DNA of 64,000 nt, taken from contig NZ_LT629737.1 of NCBI RefSeq assembly GCF_900104765.1, forward strand, positions 2,728,001 to 2,792,000, in the 5' to 3' direction. The stretch is from Gillisia sp. Hel1_33_143 (GTDB lineage: Bacteria > Bacteroidota > Bacteroidia > Flavobacteriales > Flavobacteriaceae). A program made the translations under genes and the position numbers. Below, piece by piece: positions 34,339 through 42,477 of this stretch; the first letter of the stretch is position 1, and every line of letters begins with the position of its first letter. The notes under the pieces were generated by a model that was not told the origin of the DNA, searched no databases, and was given only the letters and a program-made list of their open reading frames with translations.

Positions 34339-35628
34339 ATGAAATTAACGTTAACAGGACTAGTAACTATTTTAATTGTTCAGGTATCATTTTCACAAAA
34401 ATTAACCGAATCTGAAATAAATGAAAAGGCTTCCATAATTCATAAAAAAGTAATTACCATAGATACGCACAACGATATCAATATTAAAAATTTTACCGAA
34501 GAAAAGAATTATACGCAAGATTTGGATACTCAAGTGAATCTTCCAAAAATGATAAATGGAGGATTAGATGTTTCATGGTTAATTGTTTACACCGGTCAAG
34601 GTGATCTTACTACTGAAGGTTATAAGGAAGCATACGAAAATGCAATTTCAAAATTTGAAGCCATCCATAAACTTACTGAAAAACTAGCTCCAAATGAAAT
34701 GGGGTTGGCTACTAATTCCGAAGAAGTACGAAGTCTATTAAAACAAGGTAAAAAAGTAGCAATGATAGGGGTAGAAAATGCCTACCCAATTGGAGAAGAT
34801 CTAGCCAATATTGAGAAATTCTATAATCTAGGCGCAAGATATATGTCATTATCCCATAATGGCCATAGTCAATTGTCTGATTCTAATACGGGAGAAGAAG
34901 ATAATGTTTGGTTACACAACGGGCTAAGTGAAGAAGGTAAAAAAGCGGTGCTTGAAATGAATAGATTAGGAATGATGTTAGATGTTTCTCATCCTTCAAA
35001 AGAGGCTATCAAACAAATGTTCGAGCTTTCTAAAGCACCTTTAATCGCTTCTCACTCTTCTGCCCGAGCTTTATGTGACCATAGCAGAAATTTAGATGAT
35101 GAGCTGTTAATGTTGTTTAAAAAGCATGGAGGAGTTGTACAAACCGTAGCTTTTAGTTCTTACGTAAATACCGAAAAACATAATGCCTATAACGATGCTA
35201 AAATGGAACTATTAAAAAAGCACGCAAAGCAAAATAGTTTTACTGTTTTAGAGAGAGATAGCGTCCGTAAATTAGACCACAAAACACAAGAACAATATTA
35301 TGAAGCTTATCAAAAATCGGAAAACAAAGTTAAGCCAGAATTAGAACAACTTAAAAAAACGGTACCTCCAGTAAATGTCGCAGATTATGTAGACCATATA
35401 GATTATTTGGTAAGTAAAATAGGATTTGACCATGTAGGTATTAGTTCAGATTTTGATGGTGGTGGTGGAATTGAGGGTTGGAATGATGCTTCAGAATCTT
35501 TAAATGTTACTAAAGAATTAGTTCGTAGAGGTTATACTGAAGATCAGATAGCAAAACTTTGGGGAGAGAATCTTTTAAGAGTTTTAGATGAAGTTGAAGC
35601 TGTTGCTCAAAAACTTCAAAAAGTTTAG
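34339..35628 (+). CDS. Membrane dipeptidase (peptidase family M19)
   Basis: A zinc dipeptidase of about 429 residues from the ATG at 34339; a TAA-free upstream ATG at 34300 would add 13 residues before the natural signal peptide (MKLTLTGLVTILIVQVSFSQ). Family motifs: DTHNDIN (zinc ligands), the bridging Glu region IGVENAYPIGE, LDVSHPSKEA and IASHSSARALCDHSRN (His ligands), and SSDFDGGGGIEGWNDA. Likely periplasmic, cleaving dipeptides for uptake. Monocistronic with its own terminator. Confidence 0.92.
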   Translation: MKLTLTGLVTILIVQVSFSQKLTESEINEKASIIHKKVITIDTHNDINIKNFTEEKNYTQDLDTQVNLPKMINGGLDVSWLIVYTGQGDLTTEGYKEAYENAISKFEAIHKLTEKLAPNEMGLATNSEEVRSLLKQGKKVAMIGVENAYPIGEDLANIEKFYNLGARYMSLSHNGHSQLSDSNTGEEDNVWLHNGLSEEGKKAVLEMNRLGMMLDVSHPSKEAIKQMFELSKAPLIASHSSARALCDHSRNLDDELLMLFKKHGGVVQTVAFSSYVNTEKHNAYNDAKMELLKKHAKQNSFTVLERDSVRKLDHKTQEQYYEAYQKSENKVKPELEQLKKTVPPVNVADYVDHIDYLVSKIGFDHVGISSDFDGGGGIEGWNDASESLNVTKELVRRGYTEDQIAKLWGENLLRVLDEVEAVAQKLQKV

Positions 35629-35660
35629 TAGACGTTATTTTATTTTGAATCAATAAAAAA

Positions 35661-35687
35661 AGCCTGAAGTAATTCAGGCTTCTTTTT
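35661..35687. terminator. Bidirectional Rho-independent terminator
   Basis: An 8-bp stem (AGCCTGAA at 35661-35668, TTCAGGCT at 35673-35680) with a 4-nt loop, six A's before it and a T tract after it. It lies between the convergent dipeptidase and SdiA-regulated genes. Confidence 0.88.
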
Positions 35688-35704
35688 TAAAATCGACTAA
35701 CTTT

Positions 35705-36583
35705 TTATTTTAAAGTTAATTTTATAATATTTCCAGGACCACCATGACCTTCGTTAGAAATGAAGATCTCTCCTTTAGAATTAAAGGTAACACCTTCAGG
35801 CTGCGCAAATTGCTTCTCTTTTAAAACATATAATTTTTCTGGAGTACCATTGGTTGAAGTAATTAAAAGTTTTGGGTTAGAACCTTCTGTAACATAAACC
35901 TTTCCATCTTTCGGATTAATTGCCAAATCTGAAGGTCTCATTAGTTTATTAGATCTTTTCTCTTTTAACTTGTCGAATACGTTACTATTAAAAGGAATTG
36001 TAAAGACAGGATCTTTTTTAAGCGTATTCGTGTTTAAATCGAAAGCGTAAACAGGTTTAAAATCATCTGATGCCTTGTCTTTAATAGCTAATAAAAGCTG
36101 ATCATTTTTTTTATCATAGCACAATCCTTCAAAATTATATTCTGATTTTAGAGACGTTTCAATTTTAACTGTTTCTTTGGGATCGCTATCAAGATCTTCG
36201 ATTTTAAATAAAACTCCATCGCTTCTCAAAACATAACAGGTAGTTCCAACCATAGTAATACCTTCATAATCTCCGGAATCTCCAAAATCTATTTTTTTCT
36301 CAACTTTTGACGTCTTCAAATTATAGATAAACACTACTCCTTTTTCATCTTGAACACATGCCACTCTATTATCATCTATAAATGAGATTCCGCTAATTTC
36401 TTCTAATTCATCTGGCATATCCCATTGTTCAATAATGGTCATAACTTGGGAACCAGGCATGTTTCGCTCTGGAGCGTTACCCCTAAAAGCAACGTATATA
36501 CCTCCCACTACCATAAAAACTCCTGCTATAATTAAAAGAACTGTTCTTTGCATTTTCATACTGATTTTGATTAGAGCTTTCAA
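35705..36583 (-). CDS. SdiA-regulated-domain beta-propeller protein
   Basis: A 292-residue protein with one N-terminal membrane helix (LLIIAGVFMVVGGIYVAF), likely an anchored periplasmic protein. The rest is a repeat of propeller blades typical of the SdiA-regulated family (YjiK-like): ISGISFIDDNRVACVQDE, GDSGDYEGITMVGTTCYVLR, EYNFEGLCYDKKNDQLLLAI and PSDLAINPKDGKVYVTEGSN. The name refers to an E. coli regulon and does not imply SdiA here. The start may be the ATG at codon 9 or 11 instead. Function is unknown. Confidence 0.8.
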   Translation of the reverse strand: MKALIKISMKMQRTVLLIIAGVFMVVGGIYVAFRGNAPERNMPGSQVMTIIEQWDMPDELEEISGISFIDDNRVACVQDEKGVVFIYNLKTSKVEKKIDFGDSGDYEGITMVGTTCYVLRSDGVLFKIEDLDSDPKETVKIETSLKSEYNFEGLCYDKKNDQLLLAIKDKASDDFKPVYAFDLNTNTLKKDPVFTIPFNSNVFDKLKEKRSNKLMRPSDLAINPKDGKVYVTEGSNPKLLITSTNGTPEKLYVLKEKQFAQPEGVTFNSKGEIFISNEGHGGPGNIIKLTLK

Positions 36584-36750
36584 AATGCTGTTCTATTTCT
36601 GAAAACTACTTTCTACACTGCAATTTAAAAACAATGAGTATATGAATAGAATTTTGTGTGTCAATATTATGATAAGACTTTAATAAAATTAGTTAAGGAT
36701 ATAATCTTCTAAAACAAATAAAACTGATGTCAATTGTTAATTAAATGTTA
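36584..36750. other. Upstream part of the micropeptide gap, no gene seen
   Basis: AT-rich DNA between the SdiA-type gene and the micropeptide promoter. I see no ORF with supporting features and no clear -33/-7 pair for the minus-strand gene. Confidence 0.4.
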
Positions 36751-36754
36751 ATAT

Positions 36755-36794
36755 AGTACTATTTTATACATAGTACTGTAACATTATAAGTTTC
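36755..36794 (+). promoter_or_regulatory. Candidate promoter and twin AGTACT sites of the micropeptide cluster
   Basis: TTTT at 36762-36765 and TAAGTTTC at 36787-36794 (7 of 8 to TAnnTTTG) are 21 bp apart and would start transcription about 32 nt before the first micro-ORF. Two copies of the palindrome AGTACT in a similar context (TATAGTACTATT at 36752, CATAGTACTGTA at 36769) lie 17 bp apart, one before and one after the -33 element, as a repressor site would. Confidence 0.5.
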
Positions 36795-36832
36795 TGATAG
36801 TCTATTAGATATAACCATTAAACTTTTAAATC

Positions 36833-36967
36833 ATGATAACTTTATCTAACATCATCGAAAACTACAATTCACAAAAAGTAGGAGTTCTAAGTCATCGTAA
36901 AGGATATTTAAACTCAAGCTCATCTGTTCGGGATAATTGGAATAACAGAAGACGATTTGACTACTAA
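36833..36967 (+). CDS. Tandem micropeptide A, RRRF family, 44 residues
   Basis: An ATG at 36833 opens a 45-codon frame ending TAA. The peptide has a mixed polar N-terminal half (MITLSNIIENYNSQK) and a basic aromatic C-terminus LNSSSSVRDNWNNRRRFDY. No signal peptide, lipobox or membrane helix is present. It is first of four similar small ORFs in a gap of almost 1 kb. The C-terminal block is shared with B and D, and more weakly with C, which is the main evidence that these are genes. Function unknown; peptide toxin, signal, modified-peptide precursor or small structural protein are all open. Confidence 0.72.
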   Translation: MITLSNIIENYNSQKVGVLSHRKGYLNSSSSVRDNWNNRRRFDY

Positions 36968-36990
36968 TATTTCAACAAAAGAATTCAAAT

Positions 36991-37122
36991 TTGAAGGCAT
37001 TATTCAACAATATTGAAAACTTTAGCATGATTGACCTAGAAATAGCTTCAAGAAAGATGCTTTTCAACACTGCATCATCAACCAGAAGTTGTTGGAATGG
37101 CAGAAGACGTTTTAACCATTAG
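36991..37122 (+). CDS. Tandem micropeptide B, RRRF family, 43 residues
   Basis: I chose the TTG at 36991 as start: the resulting N-terminus (MKALFNNIENF) aligns with peptides A and D (MxxLxNI) and gives the same total length. The first in-frame ATG, at 37027, would give only 31 residues and lose that match. The C-terminus is FNTASSTRSCWNGRRRFNH, matching A and D at Ser-x-Arg, Trp and RRRF. At DNA level the 3' end (TGGAATGGCAGAAGACG) is nearly the same as in A, pointing to tandem duplication. It contains one Cys, absent from A and D. Confidence 0.65.
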   Translation: MKALFNNIENFSMIDLEIASRKMLFNTASSTRSCWNGRRRFNH

Positions 37123-37147
37123 ATAATAATATAATAAATTTTCAATT

Positions 37148-37264
37148 ATGAAAATATTAGAGGGCACCCTAAACGGAGAAAAGAAGAGTATTAGAAAGAT
37201 CTTTCTAAACTTAAGAGACACTAAACGTGTAAATACTTTTAATAGTAGATGCTACGGTTTTTAA
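37148..37264 (+). CDS. Tandem micropeptide C, divergent member, 38 residues
   Basis: An ATG at 37148 opens a 39-codon frame ending TAA. The C-terminal 19 residues LNLRDTKRVNTFNSRCYGF have the same length from the LN pair to the end as in A and D. They keep Arg at the fifth-from-last and central positions and an aromatic-Gly-aromatic end (YGF against FGY in D), but RRR is reduced to SRC and the Trp is replaced. It could be a specialised or decaying member. The N-terminal half is Lys-rich (GEKKSIRKIF) and does not align. Confidence 0.55.
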   Translation: MKILEGTLNGEKKSIRKIFLNLRDTKRVNTFNSRCYGF

Positions 37265-37286
37265 AAATAACTAAAATTAAAATATC

Positions 37287-37421
37287 ATGACAGCATTAGA
37301 AAACATCGCAAGCAATCAAAATGTTATTAAAGAGGGTGATCTAACACACCACAAACATTTTTTAAACAGTACGGGATCTACCAGAGATAGTTGGTATAGC
37401 AGAAGAAGATTCGGATATTAA
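37287..37421 (+). CDS. Tandem micropeptide D, RRRF family, 44 residues
   Basis: An ATG at 37287 opens a 45-codon frame ending TAA. It is the same length as A, with N-terminus MTALENIASNQN, a His-rich middle (THHKHF) and C-terminus LNSTGSTRDSWYSRRRFGY. Against A it is identical at LNS, S-x-RD, W, RRRF and the final Tyr. The start context (ATATCATG) resembles that of A (AAATCATG). It is last in the cluster, 40 bp before a strong terminator. Confidence 0.72.
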   Translation: MTALENIASNQNVIKEGDLTHHKHFLNSTGSTRDSWYSRRRFGY

Positions 37422-37460
37422 TCCTTAAACTTCATCAATATGATCAAAAAATTAAAAATC

Positions 37461-37498
37461 TAGTCGGTTCTCAAGTTTGAAAACCGACTATTATTTTT
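37461..37498 (+). terminator. Strong terminator closing the micropeptide cluster
   Basis: A 9-bp stem (TAGTCGGTT at 37461-37469, AACCGACTA at 37482-37490) with an inner TCAA/TTGA extension, followed by a T-rich tail. It separates the micropeptide unit from the penicillin-binding protein gene and shows that the gap is transcribed in the plus direction. Confidence 0.85.
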
Positions 37499-37598
37499 TA
37501 TTCTTTCTTATGATATCTTACTAAAAATCTTAAAATTACGTAAAAACCACATTTAGATTTTTTAAGTATTCGTTTATTTGTTCTGCTTAACAATAACT

Positions 37599-39896
37599 AT
37601 GCTAGAAAGAATTAAAAATTCTCCCAAATTAAAATGGGTGATCCGAATCATATTGGCGCTTGCAGCCATTTTTGTATTATTTTTTGCTGCTATTTATTTT
37701 GGATTATTTGGTGAAATTCCTTCCACCAAAGATCTGAGTGAGCTTAAACAAAATGAAGCTACTCAAGTTCTTTCTGCAGATGGTAACCTAATTGGTAAAT
37801 ACTACATCTTCGATAGGCAGCCCATATCTTATGAGCAAATACCTCAAAATCTTACCAATGCCTTATTAGCAACAGAAGATATTAGATTTTTTGAACATGA
37901 CGGTATTGATAATCGCAGTTTAATGCGTGTTTTTGTCAAGTCTATATTACTGCAAGATAGATCTTCGGGAGGTGGAAGTACCCTTACATTACAATTAGCA
38001 AAGAATCTATATGGTAGAAAAGATTATGGCTATTTAGGAATAGTAATTAATAAACTTCAAGAATCTATAATTGCTTCTCGCTTAGAGGATGTATATGATA
38101 AAAAGGAAATCCTAACGCTTTATTTAAATACCGTTCCTTTTAGTGATAACACATTTGGTATAGAAAGCGCTTCCATGAAATTCTTTAACAAACATACCAA
38201 AGATCTTAAATTGGAAGAATCTTCTGTTCTGGTAGGAATGCTAAAAGCTTCTCATTATTACAACCCTAGGCTTTTCCCTGAAAGGAGTAAGCTTAGACGT
38301 GATGTTGTTCTTGTTCAAATGAAGAAATATAAATTTATTTCTGAAGAGCAAATGGAGAAGGCTAAGACTTCTCCCCTAGAACTCGACTATCAATATTATG
38401 GGCATGATCAAGGTATAGCTCCATATTTTAGAGAGCAACTTAGAAAAGATCTTACAAAGATCCTAGATACTTTAAAGAATAATAGAGAAGAGCCTTATAA
38501 TATTTATAGAGATGGCTTAATTGTTCGAACCACGCTAGACTCCAAAATGCAACAATTGGCAGAGCAGGCTGTAAATAAGCATATGGCAGAACTTCAAACT
38601 GCTCATGAAAAATCTTATGGAACTAAAGGTCCATGGATTACTAATAATGCTATTTTATTAGATGCTTTAAAGCGTACAGCGCAATACAAAAAATTGCAAG
38701 AGAAAGGACATTCAGATAAAGAGATCTTATCTATTTTAGATAAGAATCCTCATGAAATTGAAGTCTTTAATTACGGTAAAAATAAAGTCATAAAAGGAAC
38801 TGTTTTAGACAGTATTAGATATTATCAAAAGTTCTTAAACGCAGGTTTTATGGCTGTAACTCCAAAAACCGGTGCTGTTATGGCATGGGTAGGTGGAGTA
38901 GATTTTGAACATTTTAAATATGATCATGTTGCACAAAGTAAACGCCAGGTAGGTTCTACCTTTAAACCTATAGTATATACTGCTGCCTTAGAGAGTGGAA
39001 TTGAACCCTGCTCCTATTTTTCTATAAATGAAGTTACATACCCAGGTGGATGGACTCCAAAAAACTCCGGATCTTATGGTGATGATCCTTTTATGAATTA
39101 CAATATGAAAACTGCATTGAGTAATTCTATTAATACCATAGCTGTTAAAGTTCTTATGGAAACTGGAATTAGCAATGTCATCAACCAAGCTCATAAAATG
39201 GGTATAGAATCTGATCTTCCTAAAGTTCCATCAATAGCACTAGGTACAGCAGAAATCAGCTTAAAAGAAATGACAAAAGTCTATACAAGTTTTGTAAATG
39301 ATGCGAAGCCAAGTACCCCTTATTATATCACAAGTATTGAAGATGGACAAGGAAACGTTTTGGTAGAATTTAAACCAGAAGTACAAAAGTCTCCAGCATA
39401 TTCTGAGCAAAATCGAGAGATCATGATAGAAATGATGAAGGCTACAGTAAATGAAGGAACTGCAACACGATTAAGATCTACATACGGACTTAAAAATGAC
39501 ATTTCTGGTAAAACAGGGACCACGCAGTCTAACAAAGATGGTTGGTTTGTAGGTATAACTCCAAAAATGGTTGCCATTACCTGGGTAGGAACAGATGACC
39601 CTAGAATAGGATTTAGAAATACCAGAATTGGTCAAGGAGCAAATTCTGCGTTACCTGTATTTGCGCTCTTTATGCAAGCTTTAAATAAAGATTCAGATTT
39701 TGATGGTATTACAAAAGCTAGATTTGGAAGCCCATCGTCTCAGGTAACAGCCATGATGGATTGCGAATCTTCCAGCAGAGACAATTTTTTCAGTAGGATT
39801 TTCAATAACCCAGATAAGTCTAAAGTTAAAAAGGATAATAAAAAAGAAAAGAAAGGCTTCTTCAAAAAACTATTCGGTAAAAAGAAGAAAGATTAA
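37599..39896 (+). CDS. Bifunctional class A penicillin-binding protein (PBP1)
   Basis: A 765-residue peptidoglycan synthase from the ATG at 37599; the TTG seven codons earlier is unlikely. One N-terminal membrane helix (about residues 18-40) is followed by the GT51 glycosyltransferase domain (EDIRFFEHDGID, GGGSTLTLQLAKNLYGR, KEILTLYLNTVPF). The transpeptidase domain has all three active-site motifs: SxxK in GSTFKPIVY, SxN in ALSNSINTIA and KTG in ISGKTGTTQSNKDG. The tail is strongly Lys-rich (KKDNKKEKKGFFKKLFGKKK), perhaps to bind the wall or membrane. Periplasm-facing inner-membrane enzyme. Confidence 0.93.
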   Translation: MLERIKNSPKLKWVIRIILALAAIFVLFFAAIYFGLFGEIPSTKDLSELKQNEATQVLSADGNLIGKYYIFDRQPISYEQIPQNLTNALLATEDIRFFEHDGIDNRSLMRVFVKSILLQDRSSGGGSTLTLQLAKNLYGRKDYGYLGIVINKLQESIIASRLEDVYDKKEILTLYLNTVPFSDNTFGIESASMKFFNKHTKDLKLEESSVLVGMLKASHYYNPRLFPERSKLRRDVVLVQMKKYKFISEEQMEKAKTSPLELDYQYYGHDQGIAPYFREQLRKDLTKILDTLKNNREEPYNIYRDGLIVRTTLDSKMQQLAEQAVNKHMAELQTAHEKSYGTKGPWITNNAILLDALKRTAQYKKLQEKGHSDKEILSILDKNPHEIEVFNYGKNKVIKGTVLDSIRYYQKFLNAGFMAVTPKTGAVMAWVGGVDFEHFKYDHVAQSKRQVGSTFKPIVYTAALESGIEPCSYFSINEVTYPGGWTPKNSGSYGDDPFMNYNMKTALSNSINTIAVKVLMETGISNVINQAHKMGIESDLPKVPSIALGTAEISLKEMTKVYTSFVNDAKPSTPYYITSIEDGQGNVLVEFKPEVQKSPAYSEQNREIMIEMMKATVNEGTATRLRSTYGLKNDISGKTGTTQSNKDGWFVGITPKMVAITWVGTDDPRIGFRNTRIGQGANSALPVFALFMQALNKDSDFDGITKARFGSPSSQVTAMMDCESSSRDNFFSRIFNNPDKSKVKKDNKKEKKGFFKKLFGKKKKD

Positions 39897-39904
39897 CATG
39901 TAGT

Positions 39905-40264
39905 TTAATTAAAGCTTTCTGCCCAATTTTTAGCTTCTTCTATACAACTAAAAAAAGCAAAAGCATGGTCATACTTATCTTGTTCCAATAATGCTCTTTC
40001 TTTTACCTTAGGATTAGTGGAAACTACTGCAAAAGATTTTACCTTTTTCAATATTTTAGAAGAGTAAGCATCTAGGTCTAATATATATTCATTTACTCTA
40101 TTAGAGATAATTGTAAAATTTTTTCCATCGTAATGATCCATTATAGATTTTAGCGTAATTTGAGCTATCTCTCTATCTACGATAGCACCGGTAATTCCTT
40201 CAACAATAACATACTTATCGAAGAATTCTAATTTAAAATGCTGCGTAGTTTTAATATTGGTCAT
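39905..40264 (-). CDS. SpoIIAA/STAS-like protein, unknown function
   Basis: A 119-residue cytoplasmic protein. The alternating alpha/beta pattern (KLEFFDKYVIVEGITGAIVD, ITLKSIMDHYDGKNFTIISN and AFAFFSCIEEAKNWAESF) suggests the SpoIIAA/STAS-like fold seen in many Flavobacteriaceae orphans. No catalytic motif is visible. It is convergent with the PBP gene with an 8-bp gap. Confidence 0.6.
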   Translation of the reverse strand: MTNIKTTQHFKLEFFDKYVIVEGITGAIVDREIAQITLKSIMDHYDGKNFTIISNRVNEYILDLDAYSSKILKKVKSFAVVSTNPKVKERALLEQDKYDHAFAFFSCIEEAKNWAESFN

Positions 40265-40284
40265 AATTTATCTGAATAGTTGAT

Positions 40285-40292
40285 CAAATTTA
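40285..40292 (-). promoter_or_regulatory. Candidate -7 element for the STAS-like gene
   Basis: On the minus strand this reads TAAATTTG, a perfect TAnnTTTG, 21 bp upstream of the ATG at 40264. Confidence 0.4.
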
Positions 40293-40504
40293 TACGAATA
40301 ATTCTAAACAATTGTTTGATTGTTTAAAACGTTAAAAATATAATCTAAATTGTTAAACTTTAAGTTCTACTTATTGTTAATTCTTTGAGTAATTCTTATT
40401 TAGCTTTGCTATCTACTGTTTTCAAAGGTGATTCAACAAGTTCCATGCAAGACATTTACCATGCCAAGTCTAAAAACAAATATTAACGATAGCCTAAACA
40501 TATT

Positions 40505-41338
40505 ATGCAGAACTCCTTATACTATCAATTTATAGGTTTCCTTCAAACTCCTTCTCTTTGGAAAAATGAAGAGATATTTAATTTGGAACAGTTTAACACT
40601 CCGCAAATTAAGCTATCACCATCTCATGATTTTAAGAGCGTTTTTCCGGAATTAGACACCCAATATGTAATGGGAAAAAGAATGGAAATCTTTTTTAAAG
40701 AATTTATCTCTCTTTCTCCTACTTATAAAACATTAGCGAGCAACCTTCAAATATTTAGGAAAAAAGTAACACTTGGGGAAATAGATTTTATACTTCAAGA
40801 TCTGCCCTCGCTTCAAATTATCCATTTAGAACTGGTTTATAAATTTTACATCTACGACCCATCAATACTTAATGAAATAGACAGGTGGATAGGTCCAAAT
40901 AGAAAAGATACCTTACAACAGAAAATAAATAAATTAAAATCAAAACAGTTTCCATTAGTAGAAGCCGATGAAACGCGCTCAGCATTAGAGAGTTATCAAA
41001 TTGATACTTCCAAATTAGATCAGAAAGTTTGTTTTAAAGCCAAGCTATTTGTTCCAAAAGAGATGTTAGAGAATGGATTTCCATTTATAAATAATGAATG
41101 TATTGAAGGCTATTACTTAAAATCAAAAGAATTTGAAACAAAAGAGTATAGTGCAAACCTCTACTTTATTCCGTCAAAACGTAATTGGCCCGTTCATCCA
41201 AAACACAATGATCAATGGTATTCCTATTCAGAAATTCAGGAAGAACTATCAAGTTCACTCGAAAAGAATAAGTCTCCACTAATTTGGAGAAAAATAAGTG
41301 AGGATACATGGGAAAGTTTTTTCTTAGTCTGGTGGTAA
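40505..41338 (+). CDS. DUF1853-family protein
   Basis: A 277-residue cytoplasmic protein. The block LQIIHLELVYKFYIYDPSIL, then DRWIGPNRKDTLQQKINKLK, matches the DUF1853 pattern of WxGP..xDxLxxK; the fold contains restriction-endonuclease-like acid/Lys residues (HLELVYKFY), so a nuclease role is possible but unproven. The gene stands alone. Confidence 0.75.
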   Translation: MQNSLYYQFIGFLQTPSLWKNEEIFNLEQFNTPQIKLSPSHDFKSVFPELDTQYVMGKRMEIFFKEFISLSPTYKTLASNLQIFRKKVTLGEIDFILQDLPSLQIIHLELVYKFYIYDPSILNEIDRWIGPNRKDTLQQKINKLKSKQFPLVEADETRSALESYQIDTSKLDQKVCFKAKLFVPKEMLENGFPFINNECIEGYYLKSKEFETKEYSANLYFIPSKRNWPVHPKHNDQWYSYSEIQEELSSSLEKNKSPLIWRKISEDTWESFFLVWW

Positions 41339-41413
41339 GAAAAATCTATAATTGGCTTTGCTATTTTATTTAAAATAGTTGTGATAAACTGTATCTGTTT
41401 TGTTGTTACCAAT

Positions 41414-41421
41414 TAACTTTG
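41414..41421 (+). promoter_or_regulatory. Candidate -7 element for the CDF gene
   Basis: TAACTTTG, a perfect TAnnTTTG, lies 24 bp before the ATG at 41445. It also argues against the earlier TTG start at 41400, which would fall upstream of the transcript. No clean -33 element is present. Confidence 0.45.
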
Positions 41422-41444
41422 CGTCTCAAAATTATCGTCTGCAA

Positions 41445-42332
41445 ATGAACTCCAATACCCAAGAAGCTATTAAAACATCTTATTTAAGTATTGCCGGTAA
41501 TTTGGCCCTAGCAATAATTAAAGGTGTTGCCGGAATATTTGGAAATTCATATGCTTTAATTGCAGACGCTATAGAATCTACCACAGATGTATTCTCTTCA
41601 CTATTAGTCTTACTAGGTTTAAAATACTCAAGTAGACCCCCAGATGAAAATCATCCTTACGGACATGGAAAAGCAGAACCTCTTATAACTTTTATGGTGG
41701 TAATGTTCTTGATAATTTCTGCAGCCATCATCATTTATGAGAGCATACAACATATTAAAACTCCGCATAAGGTTCCAGAGCCTTTTACTTTGCTGGTCTT
41801 GGCAGGAATTATAATAACAAAAGAGATTTTCTACAGATTTGTATCAAAGAAGAGCGAGCTCACCAATAGTACCTCGCTTAAAGCGGATGCTTGGCACCAT
41901 AGAAGTGATGCAATTACCTCGTTAATGGCATTTATTGGTATTACCATAGCGTTAGTAATGGGAAAAGGATATGAGACCGCAGATGATTGGGCCGCCATAT
42001 TTGCTGCCGGTTTTATTCTTTATAACGCTTACCTAATACTTAGACCTGCTCTGGGAGAGGTGATGGATGAACATATGTATGATGAAATGATCGTGGATAT
42101 TAGAAAAGTTGCAGAAGAGGTACCGGGTGTTGTAGAAACCGAAAAATGCTTTGTGAGAAAAACAGGAATGATCTATCACGTAGACCTTCATATTGCAGTA
42201 GCAGCCGAAATTACTGTTAAAGAAGGGCATGATATTGCTCATGAAGTTAAAAACGATCTTTTACAGGAATTACCAGAAATTGCAGATGTACTTATACATG
42301 TGGAGCCAGATGATGAATTAGAAGAGAGATAA
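41445..42332 (+). CDS. Cation diffusion facilitator (FieF/CzcD-type) metal exporter
   Basis: A 295-residue inner-membrane exporter from the ATG at 41445. The CDF fold has six membrane helices; the metal site motifs are ALIADAIESTTDVFSS (helix 2) and LKADAWHHRSDAITS (helix 5), with the HPYGHGKAEPL loop between. The cytoplasmic C-terminal domain (about residues 205-290) carries YHVDLHIAVAAEITVKEGHD and HVEPDDE. Exports divalent metals such as Zn or Fe by proton exchange; specificity is not decided by sequence. Confidence 0.92.
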   Translation: MNSNTQEAIKTSYLSIAGNLALAIIKGVAGIFGNSYALIADAIESTTDVFSSLLVLLGLKYSSRPPDENHPYGHGKAEPLITFMVVMFLIISAAIIIYESIQHIKTPHKVPEPFTLLVLAGIIITKEIFYRFVSKKSELTNSTSLKADAWHHRSDAITSLMAFIGITIALVMGKGYETADDWAAIFAAGFILYNAYLILRPALGEVMDEHMYDEMIVDIRKVAEEVPGVVETEKCFVRKTGMIYHVDLHIAVAAEITVKEGHDIAHEVKNDLLQELPEIADVLIHVEPDDELEER

Positions 42333-42477
42333 TTTGATTTTAAACTTTTTAGATAGACTAGGAAATTTAACTTCTGATAGTAATTCTAAGTAAAATTTTT
42401 CGCAAATTTATTGCTTACTGAATTTACAAATGCAATAGTCTTAATCGGCTAAAGATTAATTATATACTTAAATTAAA

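Noticed and set aside
29212-37421. A link between the ATP-grasp/GCS2 operon and the RRRF micropeptides as a modified-peptide pathway
   Set aside because: They are 4.3 kb apart, with four unrelated genes between, and no shared regulatory site was seen; the peptides lack a recognised leader. Possible but unsupported.
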